Shown piece after piece: positions 41,608 through 49,573 of a stretch of 64,000 nt of DNA (position 1 is its first letter; every line of letters starts with the position of its first letter). The stretch lies in NCBI RefSeq assembly GCF_014654895.1, contig NZ_BNBE01000005.1:1-64000 (forward strand), written 5' to 3'. Made by a program: the position numbers and the translations under genes. The notes below the pieces were generated by a model. That model saw nothing but the letters and a program-made list of their open reading frames with translations. It was not told the origin of the DNA and made no database searches. The DNA comes from Streptomyces filamentosus (lineage in GTDB: Bacteria; Actinomycetota; Actinomycetes; Streptomycetales; Streptomycetaceae).

Positions 41608-43389
41608 TCAGCGCCGGGCATATTCGCGGAAGCCGCGCCCCGTCTTGCGGCCCAGGCAGCCGGCGGCCACCAGGTGCTCCAGGAGGGGGGCCGGGGCCAG
41701 GCCCGGGTCGCGGAACTCGCGGTGCAGCACCTTCTCGATGGCCAGCGACACGTCCAGGCCGACCACGTCGAGCAGCTCGAACGGGCCCATCGGGTAGCCG
41801 CCGCCCAGCTTCATCGCCGTGTCGATGTCGTCCAGCGTCGCGTAGTGCTCCTGGACCATCTTCACCGCGTTGTTCAGGTACGGGAACAGCAGCGCGTTCA
41901 CGATGAAGCCGGCCCGGTCGCCGCAGTCCACGCCGTGCTTGCGGATCTTCGCGGTGACCTCGCGGACGGTGGCGTGCACGTCGTCGGCGGTCAGGACCGT
42001 CCGGACGATCTCGACCAGCTTCATCGCCGGCGCCGGATTGAAGAAGTGCATGCCGATGACGTCCTGCGGGCGCGTGGTGGCCTTGGCACAGGCCACCACC
42101 GGCAGCGAGGAGGTCGTGGTGGCGAGCACCGCGCCCGGCTTGCAGATCTTGTCCAGACGGGCGAACAGCTCCTGCTTGATCCCCAGGTCCTCGGCGACCG
42201 CCTCGACCGCCAGGTCCACCTCGGCGAAGGCGTCCAGGGAACCGGCCGGGACGATCCGGGCCAGCGTCTCGTCGCGGGCCTCGCCGGTCATCCGGCCCCG
42301 GCCCACCGAGCGCTCCAGCGACTTGGCGATGTACGCCTTGGCCGCGTCCGCCTTCTCCTGCGAGCGGGCCGCGAGGACCACGTCGTACCCGGCCTTGGCG
42401 AAGACCTCGGCGATGCCCGAGGCCATCGTGCCCGAGCCCGCCACGCCCACCGAGCGGACCTCGCGGCCCGCGCCGCCGGCGTCCGAGGCCGCCGGGGTCA
42501 GGGCGTCGGCGACCTTCTCGGCCGAGCCCGGCGCCGCGTAGGTGTAGAAGCCGCGCCCCGCCTTGCGGCCGGTCAGACCGGCCTCGGAGAGCTGCTTGAG
42601 GATCGGCGCGGGGGCGTGCAGCCGGTCGTGGGACGCCTGGTACATCGCGTCGAGGACGGTACGGGCGGTGTCGACGCCCACCAGGTCGAGCAGCTCCAGC
42701 GGGCCCATCGGCAGGCCGCAGCCCAGCTTCATGGCCGCGTCGATGTCCTCGCGGGAGGCGTAGCGGGCCTCGTACATGGCGGCGGCCTGGTTGAGGTAGC
42801 CGAAGAGCAGCCCGTCCGCGATGAAACCGGCCCGGTCGCCGACCGCCACCGGCTCCTTGCCGAGGTCCTGGGCCAGCCGGGTGACCGCGTCCACGGCCCG
42901 GGGGTCGGTCAGCACCGAGGAGACCACCTCGACCAGCTTCATGGCCTGGACCGGCGTGAAGAAGTGCAGGCCGAGGACGCGCTCGGGGTGCGCCGAGCCG
43001 GAGGCGAGCCGGGTCACCGACAGCGCGTTGGTGCCGGTGGCGAGGATGGCGTCCGGGCGGACGATCCCGTCCAGCGCCCGGAAGACCTCCTGCTTGGTCT
43101 CGTACGACTCCGGGACCACCTCGATGACCAGGTCGGCCGAGGCGGCGGCCTGGAGGTCCGAGTAGACGCGGAAGCGCGCCAGCGCGTCCTGCCGCTCGTC
43201 CTCGGTGATGCGTCCGCGGGCCACCGCGCGGGCGGTGGACGCCTCCAGGGCGGCGACGGCCCCGGCGGCCGCGGACTCGCTGACGTCGATGCCGACGACC
43301 TCGCGGCCGGCCCGGACGAGGACGTCGGTGATGCCGGTGCCCATGGTGCCGAGACCGACGACGGCGATGGTGGAGAGAGGGGTGTCCAT
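41608..43389 (-). CDS. Double-length 3-hydroxybutyryl-CoA dehydrogenase (two fused copies)
   Basis: A 593-residue protein from ATG 43389. Each half is a complete 3-hydroxyacyl-CoA dehydrogenase: VVGLGTMGTGI with HFFTP (first), and VAGSGTMASGI with HFFNP (second). The catalytic His is present in both. The second half keeps the conserved Ser (TTTSSLPV) and Asn (FIVNALL); the first has GTNALSV and FIADGLL instead. It would oxidise or reduce 3-hydroxybutyryl-CoA, supplying crotonyl-CoA precursors for ccr. Fused copies of this type are known in Streptomyces. Confidence 0.9.
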   Translation of the reverse strand: MDTPLSTIAVVGLGTMGTGITDVLVRAGREVVGIDVSESAAAGAVAALEASTARAVARGRITEDERQDALARFRVYSDLQAAASADLVIEVVPESYETKQEVFRALDGIVRPDAILATGTNALSVTRLASGSAHPERVLGLHFFTPVQAMKLVEVVSSVLTDPRAVDAVTRLAQDLGKEPVAVGDRAGFIADGLLFGYLNQAAAMYEARYASREDIDAAMKLGCGLPMGPLELLDLVGVDTARTVLDAMYQASHDRLHAPAPILKQLSEAGLTGRKAGRGFYTYAAPGSAEKVADALTPAASDAGGAGREVRSVGVAGSGTMASGIAEVFAKAGYDVVLAARSQEKADAAKAYIAKSLERSVGRGRMTGEARDETLARIVPAGSLDAFAEVDLAVEAVAEDLGIKQELFARLDKICKPGAVLATTTSSLPVVACAKATTRPQDVIGMHFFNPAPAMKLVEIVRTVLTADDVHATVREVTAKIRKHGVDCGDRAGFIVNALLFPYLNNAVKMVQEHYATLDDIDTAMKLGGGYPMGPFELLDVVGLDVSLAIEKVLHREFRDPGLAPAPLLEHLVAAGCLGRKTGRGFREYARR

Positions 43390-43724
43390 CAGGGGACTCC
43401 TGGGAGGAAGAAGTGACGACTGAGGGCGGTGCGCGCGCGGAGGGAAGGGCGCGGAAATGCCGAGGGCGCGGCCGGCCGCACGGGGGCGGCGCCGCGGCGT
43501 ACGGAGATGCGGACCCGGTGTGCGGCGGCATGGGCCCGGGAGGAAAGGAGAAGCGGAAGGTGACGAAAGCCCTGTCCCTGGGCCACGTCGAGAACTGCCG
43601 AACCGACCGGCGTCCGCCGCGGCTGCGTCACCAGGCCGCGGCGGGAAGTGCGGGGGTTGCCCGCTCACTTGAGATTAACCGGCGGGTAACGAGCGCGCCA
43701 GTCCTGGGAAGTCGAGAAAATGTG
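43390..43724. promoter_or_regulatory. Divergent spacer without a supported gene
   Basis: This 335-nt gap lies between the leftward dehydrogenase and the rightward HEAT-repeat gene and includes ribosome-site-like AGGA tracts (43535-43562). A frame in phase with the HEAT gene continues upstream to 43413, but its composition looks unlike coding DNA. An A/T-richer stretch (43665-43760) probably holds the promoter of the HEAT gene. Confidence 0.35.
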
Positions 43725-44369
43725 ATGTGGATCGCGGATAGCCTCGGATTCATGGAAAAAGCCGAGGGAATCTCCGAAGATCCCGAATTCTGCTCGATGA
43801 TCGATCGATTGCGGGACGAGATCGAGAACGACGGAGGAACGCTTCCCGCCGCATTCGGAGAACTCGCCCGCACCACCGATCCCGAAGAACTCCACACCCG
43901 GCTCACCGCCCCCGGACAGCCGCTCTGGGCCCGCGAGATCGCCGCCTACCGGCTCGGCGTCACCGGCGACCCGCGCGCCTTCGAGGCCCTGGTCCTCCTC
44001 CTCAACCACCGGGACCCCGAGCGGTGCGTCACCGCCGCCCACGCCCTCGTCCGGCTCGGCGACCCGCGCACCGCACGGGCCGCCGCCGCCCTCGCCACCA
44101 ACGAACTCCGCGCCGCCTACGCCCTCCTGCCGGTCCGGCTCCTCGCCGGGCTGCGCGCCCCCGAGTCCGTCCCGGCCCTCGTCACCGTCCTGGAGCGGCG
44201 GCTAGCGGCCGGAGACCCCCACTGGCGGGTCGGCCTCGCCTGCGTCGAGGGCCTCGGCGCGCTCGGCGACCCGCTGGCCAGGGACGTCCTCGAAGCCGCC
44301 CTTCCGCACCCCCGCCTCGGCCGCGCCGCCGAGCGCGCCCTCACCCTCCTCGGAGGCCCCGGCGACTGA
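43725..44369 (+). CDS. HEAT-repeat protein
   Basis: A 214-residue protein if started at ATG 43725; ATG 43752 (205 residues) is also possible and no clear ribosome site decides. After a 50-residue N-terminal helical part (FCSMIDRLRDEIENDGG) come at least four HEAT-like repeats (LWAREIAAYRLGVTGDPRAFEALVLLL, CVTAAHALVRLGDPRTARAAAALA, then two more). These are protein-binding solenoids. Function unknown. Its first codons are AT-richer than the rest. The last 168 bp overlap the MFS gene on the other strand. Confidence 0.7.
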   Translation: MWIADSLGFMEKAEGISEDPEFCSMIDRLRDEIENDGGTLPAAFGELARTTDPEELHTRLTAPGQPLWAREIAAYRLGVTGDPRAFEALVLLLNHRDPERCVTAAHALVRLGDPRTARAAAALATNELRAAYALLPVRLLAGLRAPESVPALVTVLERRLAAGDPHWRVGLACVEGLGALGDPLARDVLEAALPHPRLGRAAERALTLLGGPGD

Positions 44370-45593
44370 CCCGCCCCGGCGCCGGAGCGCGGCGAGCACC
44401 CCGGCGAGCCCGGCGAGGACCGGCGCGAGCGCCGCCAGGACGAAGCAGAGGGGGAGCGGGAGCCGGCCCACCAGGAGCCCCGCCCCGGCGGTCGCCGCCG
44501 TGGAGCCCGCGTTGAAGGCCGTGTTGACCCAGGCGCCCGCCCGGGTACGGCGCTCCGCCGCGACCGACTCGTCGGCCAGCAGGTACGCCGTGGTGAGCAC
44601 CGGCGCCACGAACAGCCCGCCCAGCGCCACCCCGGCCACCAGGACGTACGGATGCGGAGCGAACCCCGTCGCCCCCAGCACCGCGCCGAGCGCGAGCCCG
44701 AGGAGCGCCAGCCGCCCCGCGAGCGGACCGGCGAGGGAACCGCGCCACGGCACGGCCCCGAGCAGCAGACCGCCGACGGCGCTGCCCGCCGAGAGCGCCG
44801 ACAGGGTCCACGCCGCCAGGCCGGGCCGCCCGGCCGCGTCCGAGAAGGCCACCACCAGCAGTTCCACCGCCCCCAGACACAGGCCCAGGGCCGCCGCCCC
44901 GGCCACCGCGCTCCCGAGGCCGCGCGGGAAGCGCCCCCGGGCGGCGGACCCGGCCGCCGGGGCCGCCTGGGCGCCGGGCACGGACCGGACCGGCGGCGAG
45001 GAGGCGAAGAACAGACCGCCCGTCAGGATCAGGGCCGCGCTCAGCACGAGCCCGGCCGGCGGTGCCGCCACGAGGAGCACCAGACCCACCACCAGCGGGC
45101 CGGAGACGAAGAGCAGTTCCTCCGCCACCGTGTCCAGGCTGTACGCCCGCCGCAGCAGGTCCCGGTCGGTGAACAGCCGGCTCCACAGCGCCCGCACCAC
45201 CGGCCCCAGCGGCGGTGTCGCCGTGCCCAGCGCCCCGGACAGCGCCACCAGGACGACGCCCGGGACGCCGGGCCGGGCGCACGCCGCGGCCAGGACGCCG
45301 AGCAGCGCCGCGTACAGGAGGACCAGGGGCGGCAGGGCGCGGCCGGGGCCGTACCGGTCGACGAGCGAGGCCCGGACCGGGGAGAGGACCACGGAGACGA
45401 GCCCGAAGGCGGCCATCGCGGTGCCGGCCGTCGCGTACGAGCCGGTCGACTCCTTCACGGAGAGCAGCAGCGAGAGCGGGGCCGTGCCGTTGGAGAGCCG
45501 CCCGAGCAGGGCGGCGCCGAAGGTCCGGCGCGCGTGCGGGAAGCGCAGGACCGCCGCGTACGAGGGCGCGGCGGCAGGGGGCGATGCGGACAT
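44202..45593 (-). CDS. MFS transporter
   Basis: A 463-residue protein from ATG 45593 with about twelve hydrophobic segments and no ligand-binding domain. The motif between segments 2 and 3 is DRYGPGR-like (SLVDRYGPGRALPPL). It is a single-gene exporter of the small-solute type (drug or sugar). The last about 60 residues (GGSVAGASEEGEGALGG...) are low-complexity and antisense to the HEAT gene, so the MFS core probably ends near 44385. Substrate unknown. Confidence 0.75.
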   Translation of the reverse strand: MSASPPAAAPSYAAVLRFPHARRTFGAALLGRLSNGTAPLSLLLSVKESTGSYATAGTAMAAFGLVSVVLSPVRASLVDRYGPGRALPPLVLLYAALLGVLAAACARPGVPGVVLVALSGALGTATPPLGPVVRALWSRLFTDRDLLRRAYSLDTVAEELLFVSGPLVVGLVLLVAAPPAGLVLSAALILTGGLFFASSPPVRSVPGAQAAPAAGSAARGRFPRGLGSAVAGAAALGLCLGAVELLVVAFSDAAGRPGLAAWTLSALSAGSAVGGLLLGAVPWRGSLAGPLAGRLALLGLALGAVLGATGFAPHPYVLVAGVALGGLFVAPVLTTAYLLADESVAAERRTRAGAWVNTAFNAGSTAATAGAGLLVGRLPLPLCFVLAALAPVLAGLAGVLAALRRRGGSVAGASEEGEGALGGAAEAGVRKGGFEDVPGQRVAERAEALDAGEADPPVGVSGR

Positions 45594-45820
45594 GGAGGTG
45601 TTCCTCGGAGGAGAGGGCGCGCGTCAGCCCTGGGGGCGCGCGCCGGGCGTGCGGGGACGACGGGACACCGCGCCGGGGACGGACCCGGGGGCACGGTTGT
45701 CGGGACGCCGACTCCTACGCACGGAAGGGGAACACGCGCGCCAACGTATCAGCCCCTTCTCCGTCCGTCGCCCCCGTCCCCGCCCCGGACCGGCGGCGCG
45801 GGGACGGGGGCGCGGGCGGT
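45594..45820. other. Spacer without a supported gene
   Basis: A 227-nt GC-rich gap between two leftward genes, MFS upstream and the aminopeptidase-type gene upstream of it on that strand. It should hold the MFS ribosome site (GGAGG at 45608-45612 as read on the plus strand is the wrong strand) and a possible terminator of the peptidase gene. I see no clear signal. Confidence 0.3.
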
Positions 45821-47434
45821 TCAGCGCACGTGTCCGAGGAGGCCGTGCAGGGTCGTCCCGGCGGGCAGGACCCGGGCGGCGGCCTTCTTCTCCCCGGTCT
45901 TCTCCTTCGCGGCCTTCGGCTCGGGCTCGGGGGCCGGGAGGGCGGCGCAGACCGCGTCGGCCTCGGCGCCGCCCTCGGCGCGCGGCACGGTGCCGGTGGC
46001 GAGGTAGGCGGCCAGGTGGTCGTCGAGGCAGTCGTTGCCCGCGAGGGTCACGCCGTGGTTCCCGCCGCCCTCCTCGACGACCAGGCTGGAGCCGTGCAGC
46101 ATCCGGTGCAGGGCGAGCCCGCCCTCGTACGGGGTGGCGGCGTCGTCCGTGGCCTGGAGGACCAGGACGGGCGGCAGCTGGTCGTTGCTCACGTCCGGCG
46201 GGGTGAGCGGCTCCACCGGCCAGAACGCGCACGGAGCGTTGTACCAGGCGTTGTTCCAGGTGGAGAAGGGCGCCTTGGCGTGGACGTCCCAGGTGTCCTT
46301 CCGCCACACGTTCCAGTCCCGGGGCCAGGGGGCGTCCCGGCACTGGACGGCGGTGTAGACGGAGTAGCCGTTGTCGGCGGCGGAGTCGGCCTCGCCGTAC
46401 CGCTCGTAGGCGGCCGTGAGCGGGGCCGGGTCGCCCTCATTCACGTACGCGGAGAAGGCGGTCGCGAGCGTGGGCCAGTAGCCGTCGTAGTAGCCGCCGG
46501 GCAGGAAGGTGTCCTCCAGCTCGCCGGGCCCGACCCTGCCGTCCGCCGGGGAGTCGCGCAGCTCCTCGCGCATCCGGTACCAGGCGGCCTCGACCGCCGC
46601 CGGGTCCGCGCCTAGCCGGTAGGCGCCGTCGTGCTTCGCCACCCACGCCATGAAGTCCTTGTGGCGGGTGTCGAAGGCGTAGTCCTGCGCGATGTTGTCC
46701 TCGTACCAGACCCCGTGCGGGTTGACCACGGAGTCCAGCGCCATCCGCCGCACCCGCTCGGGGTACAGCCGGGCGTAGACGGCGCCCAGGTAGGTGCCGT
46801 ACGAGTAGCCCAGGTAGTTGATCCGCTCGGCGTCCACGGCCCGCCGGATCAGGTCGAGGTCGCGGGCGGCGGAGACGGTGTCGACGTACGGGAGCAGGTC
46901 CGCGTGCTTCTTGCCGCAGGCGGCGGCGAAGACCTGGGCCCGCTCCAGCGCGGTCCGTTCGGCCTCGGTGCCGCGCGGCACCGAGTCGGGGCGCACCGGG
47001 TCGAAGTGGCCGGGCCGGCAGTCGAGCGCGGGCTCGCTCTTCCCGACGCCGCGCGGGTCGAAGCCGATGACGTCGTACTGGGCGGCGACCTTCGCGGGCA
47101 GCGAGGCGGCGACGTAACCGGCCATGCCGCGGCCGCTGCCGCCCGGGCCGCCGGGGTTGACGAGCAGCGGGCCCTGGAAGGTCTTCGCGGTGTGCGGGAC
47201 CCGGGTGAGGGCGAGCCGGATGCTCCGGCCGGCCGGGTCGTCGTGGTTCAGCGGCACCGGGAGGGTGGCGCACTGGAGCTTCGGGTACGCCTTGGTGCCG
47301 CAGTCGGTCCAGGCGAGCGGGGGGAGGGGGCGGGGGGCCGGGTCACCGGCGCCCGCGGCGGACGCGGGCGGGACGGCGACCGTCCCGGCGACCAGCGCCC
47401 CGGCGGCGATCAGCATTCCTGCGCGGGTGGTCAT
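45821..47434 (-). CDS. Secreted tripeptidyl-aminopeptidase-type alpha/beta hydrolase
   Basis: A 537-residue protein from ATG 47434 with a signal peptide (MTTRAGMLIAAGALVAGTVAVPPASAAGA; cleavage about after residue 27). The serine-hydrolase triad is visible: GYSYGTYLG (Ser), QATDDAATP (Asp) and GGGNHGVTL (His). NPGGPGGSGRGM is the oxyanion loop of the TAP/SlpD family. It probably removes N-terminal tripeptides in the medium. The C-terminal 25 residues are Lys/Ala-rich. A larger frame runs upstream but overlaps the radical SAM gene and is not used. Confidence 0.85.
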   Translation of the reverse strand: MTTRAGMLIAAGALVAGTVAVPPASAAGAGDPAPRPLPPLAWTDCGTKAYPKLQCATLPVPLNHDDPAGRSIRLALTRVPHTAKTFQGPLLVNPGGPGGSGRGMAGYVAASLPAKVAAQYDVIGFDPRGVGKSEPALDCRPGHFDPVRPDSVPRGTEAERTALERAQVFAAACGKKHADLLPYVDTVSAARDLDLIRRAVDAERINYLGYSYGTYLGAVYARLYPERVRRMALDSVVNPHGVWYEDNIAQDYAFDTRHKDFMAWVAKHDGAYRLGADPAAVEAAWYRMREELRDSPADGRVGPGELEDTFLPGGYYDGYWPTLATAFSAYVNEGDPAPLTAAYERYGEADSAADNGYSVYTAVQCRDAPWPRDWNVWRKDTWDVHAKAPFSTWNNAWYNAPCAFWPVEPLTPPDVSNDQLPPVLVLQATDDAATPYEGGLALHRMLHGSSLVVEEGGGNHGVTLAGNDCLDDHLAAYLATGTVPRAEGGAEADAVCAALPAPEPEPKAAKEKTGEKKAAARVLPAGTTLHGLLGHVR

Positions 47435-47549
47435 GGAGCGTGCAGTGCCCCGCGGGGCGCGGGACACGACCTGCCGCGGCGGTAATCGACCCGAAAGGAG
47501 GGTGCTGTGACGGCGTGTCAGGTGACCTTCCGGCGTGTCGGCGGGTCTG

Positions 47550-47700
47550 GAGGAGGGCGGGCTGTTCCGTTCCTCCGCCGGGGCCCGGAGGGGGGCGGGC
47601 TGTTCTGTTCCTCCGCCGGGGGCGCGGAGAGGGGTGAGCCGTTCCGGCCCTCCGGCGGGTTCAGAGGAGGGTGAGCTGCTCCGGCCCTCCGGCGGGCGCG
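47550..47700. repeat. Four imperfect ~38-bp tandem repeats
   Basis: Units begin at 47550, 47587, 47626 and 47664 with period 37-39 bp; each contains a G-rich half followed by GCTGTTC/GCCGTTC/GCTGCTC and a CCTCCGCCGG/CCTCCGGCGG half. The last unit runs into the 3' end of the radical SAM gene. The repeat is degenerate, so it is old or under weak constraint. It may be a transcription-terminating structure or simply expandable GC DNA. Confidence 0.7.
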
Positions 47701-48689
47701 GGGGAGGGGCGGGTGATCCGGCGCGGGCCGTCCCGGTGGGCCGGGCCGATGCCGAACTCGGCGGCCAGCTCGTGGACCTGACGGGTGATCCGGCGCTGGT
47801 ACCAGGTCGGCGCGTAGGCCCCGCCGGCGTACAGCCGCTCGTAGCGGCCGACCAGATGGGGGTGGTGGCGGGCGAGCCAGGCCGTGAACCACTCGCGGGC
47901 GCCCGGGCGCAGGTGGAGGACGAGCGGGGTGACGGAGACGGCGCCGGCCGCGGCGACGGCGCGGACGGTGGCGCGCAGCTGCTCGGGGGAGTCGCCGAGG
48001 AAGGGCACGACGGGCGCCATGAGGACCGCGCAGCCGATGCCGTGCTCGCCCAGGGCGCGGACCACGTCCAGGCGGCGGTGCGGGGCGGGCGTGCCGGGTT
48101 CGAGGGTCCGCCACAGCTCCTCGTCGGTGAAGCCGACGGAGACGGAGACGCCGACCTCGGTGACCTCGGCGGCCCGGACCAGCAGGTCCAGGTCGCGCAG
48201 GACCAGGGTGCCCTTGGTGAGCAGCGAGAAGGGGTTGGCCCGGTCGAGGAGCGCGGTGAGGATGCCGGGCATGAGGCGGTACCGGCCCTCCGCCCGCTGG
48301 TAGCAGTCGACGTTGGTGCCCATGGCGATGTGGGCGCCCTGCCAGCGGGGGGAGGCGAGCTGGCGGGCGAGCAGTTCGGCGGCGTTGACCTTGACGACGA
48401 TCTGGGAGTCGAAGCCGAGGCCGGTGTCGAGGTCGAGGTGGGCGTGGCTCCGGCGGGCGAAGCAGTACACACAGGCGTGGGTGCAGCCCCGGTAGGGGTT
48501 CACCGTCCACTCGAAGGGCATCCGGGAGGCGCCGGGGACCCGGTTGAGGATGGAGCGGGCGCGGATCTCGTGGAAGGTGACGCCGCGGAACTCGGGGGTA
48601 TCGAAGGTACGGGTCGTGACGGCGTCGGCGCCGAACAGGGCCGCGTCGGCGGGAGCGGGCGGGGCCGTGCCCAGGTGGTCCCAGCGCAT
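47661..48689 (-). CDS. Rv2578c-family radical SAM protein
   Basis: A 342-residue protein from ATG 48689 with GGAGG at good spacing. The radical SAM cluster is CTHACVYCF (Cys-X3-Cys-X2-Cys) at about residues 70-78, followed by ARRSHAHLDLDTGLGFDSQIVVK, GTNVDCYQRAEG and the SVSVGF strand. Relatives include the spore-photoproduct-lyase-like and Rv2578c proteins, which in Mycobacterium tuberculosis belong to the LexA regulon. A LexA-type box lies 56 nt upstream. The substrate is unknown. The C-terminus ends in a Pro/Gly-rich tail within repeat DNA. Confidence 0.88.
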   Translation of the reverse strand: MRWDHLGTAPPAPADAALFGADAVTTRTFDTPEFRGVTFHEIRARSILNRVPGASRMPFEWTVNPYRGCTHACVYCFARRSHAHLDLDTGLGFDSQIVVKVNAAELLARQLASPRWQGAHIAMGTNVDCYQRAEGRYRLMPGILTALLDRANPFSLLTKGTLVLRDLDLLVRAAEVTEVGVSVSVGFTDEELWRTLEPGTPAPHRRLDVVRALGEHGIGCAVLMAPVVPFLGDSPEQLRATVRAVAAAGAVSVTPLVLHLRPGAREWFTAWLARHHPHLVGRYERLYAGGAYAPTWYQRRITRQVHELAAEFGIGPAHRDGPRRITRPSPAPAGGPEQLTLL

Positions 48690-48739
48690 GGACGCCTCCT
48701 CGATCGACTTCGTTCGCTTGTTCGATTGCCAGCCGCTCC

Positions 48740-48758
48740 AGAATAGAACAACTGTTCT
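48740..48758 (-). promoter_or_regulatory. LexA (SOS) box and -10 element of the radical SAM gene
   Basis: AGAAC-AACT-GTTCT (48745-48758) matches the actinobacterial/Bacillus-type SOS box GAAC-N4-GTTC exactly in its core. On the minus strand TATTCT (48745-48740) is a plausible -10 just downstream, so LexA bound here would block the promoter. The start codon is 51-56 nt away. Confidence 0.65.
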
Positions 48759-48852
48759 CTTGATCGTCGCAACCCGGATTTCGCGCCCCGGGAGGCTCGT
48801 GGTTCGCTTGGCCCACACCCCCCGACGAACCACGACAGCTGGAGGAAATGCG

Positions 48853-49296
48853 ATGGCGCAGGTCGAGGCCACGACGGAACGGATCATCGCGGCGGACGCG
48901 GAGACCGTGTTCGACACGCTGGCCGACTACAGCGGAGCGCGCGCGAAGCTGCTGCCCGAGCACTTCAGCGAGTACGAGGTGCGCGAGGGCGGCGACGGCG
49001 AGGGCACCCTCGTCCACTGGAAGCTCCAGGCCACCAGCAAGCGCGTCCGTGACTGCCTCCTGGAGGTCACCGAGCCCACCGACGGGCAGCTCGTCGAGAA
49101 GGACCGCAACTCCTCCATGGTCACCACCTGGACCGTGACCCCGGCCGGCGAGGGCAGGTCGCGCGCCGTCGTCACCTCCGTCTGGAACGGCGCCGGCGGC
49201 ATCGGCGGCTTCTTCGAGCGGGCCTTCGCCCCCAAGGGCCTCGCCCGGATCTACGACGCCGTGCTCGCCAACCTCGCGGCCGAGACCGAGAAGTAA
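48853..49296 (+). CDS. SRPBCC-family (START-like) protein
   Basis: A 147-residue protein from ATG 48853 with GGAGGAAA upstream. The start ERIIAADAETVFDTLADYSGARAKLLPEHFSEYEV is typical of the polyketide cyclase/SRPBCC family, followed by beta strands and a C-terminal helix (GFFERAFAPKGLARIYDAVLANLA). It binds a small hydrophobic ligand in a large cavity. Function unknown. It is divergent from the radical SAM gene. Confidence 0.8.
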   Translation: MAQVEATTERIIAADAETVFDTLADYSGARAKLLPEHFSEYEVREGGDGEGTLVHWKLQATSKRVRDCLLEVTEPTDGQLVEKDRNSSMVTTWTVTPAGEGRSRAVVTSVWNGAGGIGGFFERAFAPKGLARIYDAVLANLAAETEK

Positions 49297-49573
49297 CGCC
49301 CGGGGCGTTCACCGGTTCGAGTGGATTCCCCGTCGCCCCCGTACCGGCGCCCAGTGCGCCCAGGGGGCGCGGGGAGCTCCGCAAAGGCGCTGATGAGCGC
49401 CACAAGTGCGCCCCCGTACCCCTCCGTTCACCCCGCGCCGCACCACCGCCCGCCCGTACCGCCCGACTTGCTCCCGCTTCGCGCCCGATGCGAAGAATGG
49501 CGCGTCCCCGCGGGCGCCTCCGGGCCGAGGCCGCCTCCGAGCCGGGACGAAGCCGTGACGAGGGGAGCCGCGC
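49297..49573. other. Spacer upstream of the large MFS gene
   Basis: A 277-nt GC-rich gap with the MFS ribosome site GAGGGGAG (49560-49567). No gene and no clear promoter is seen. Confidence 0.3.
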
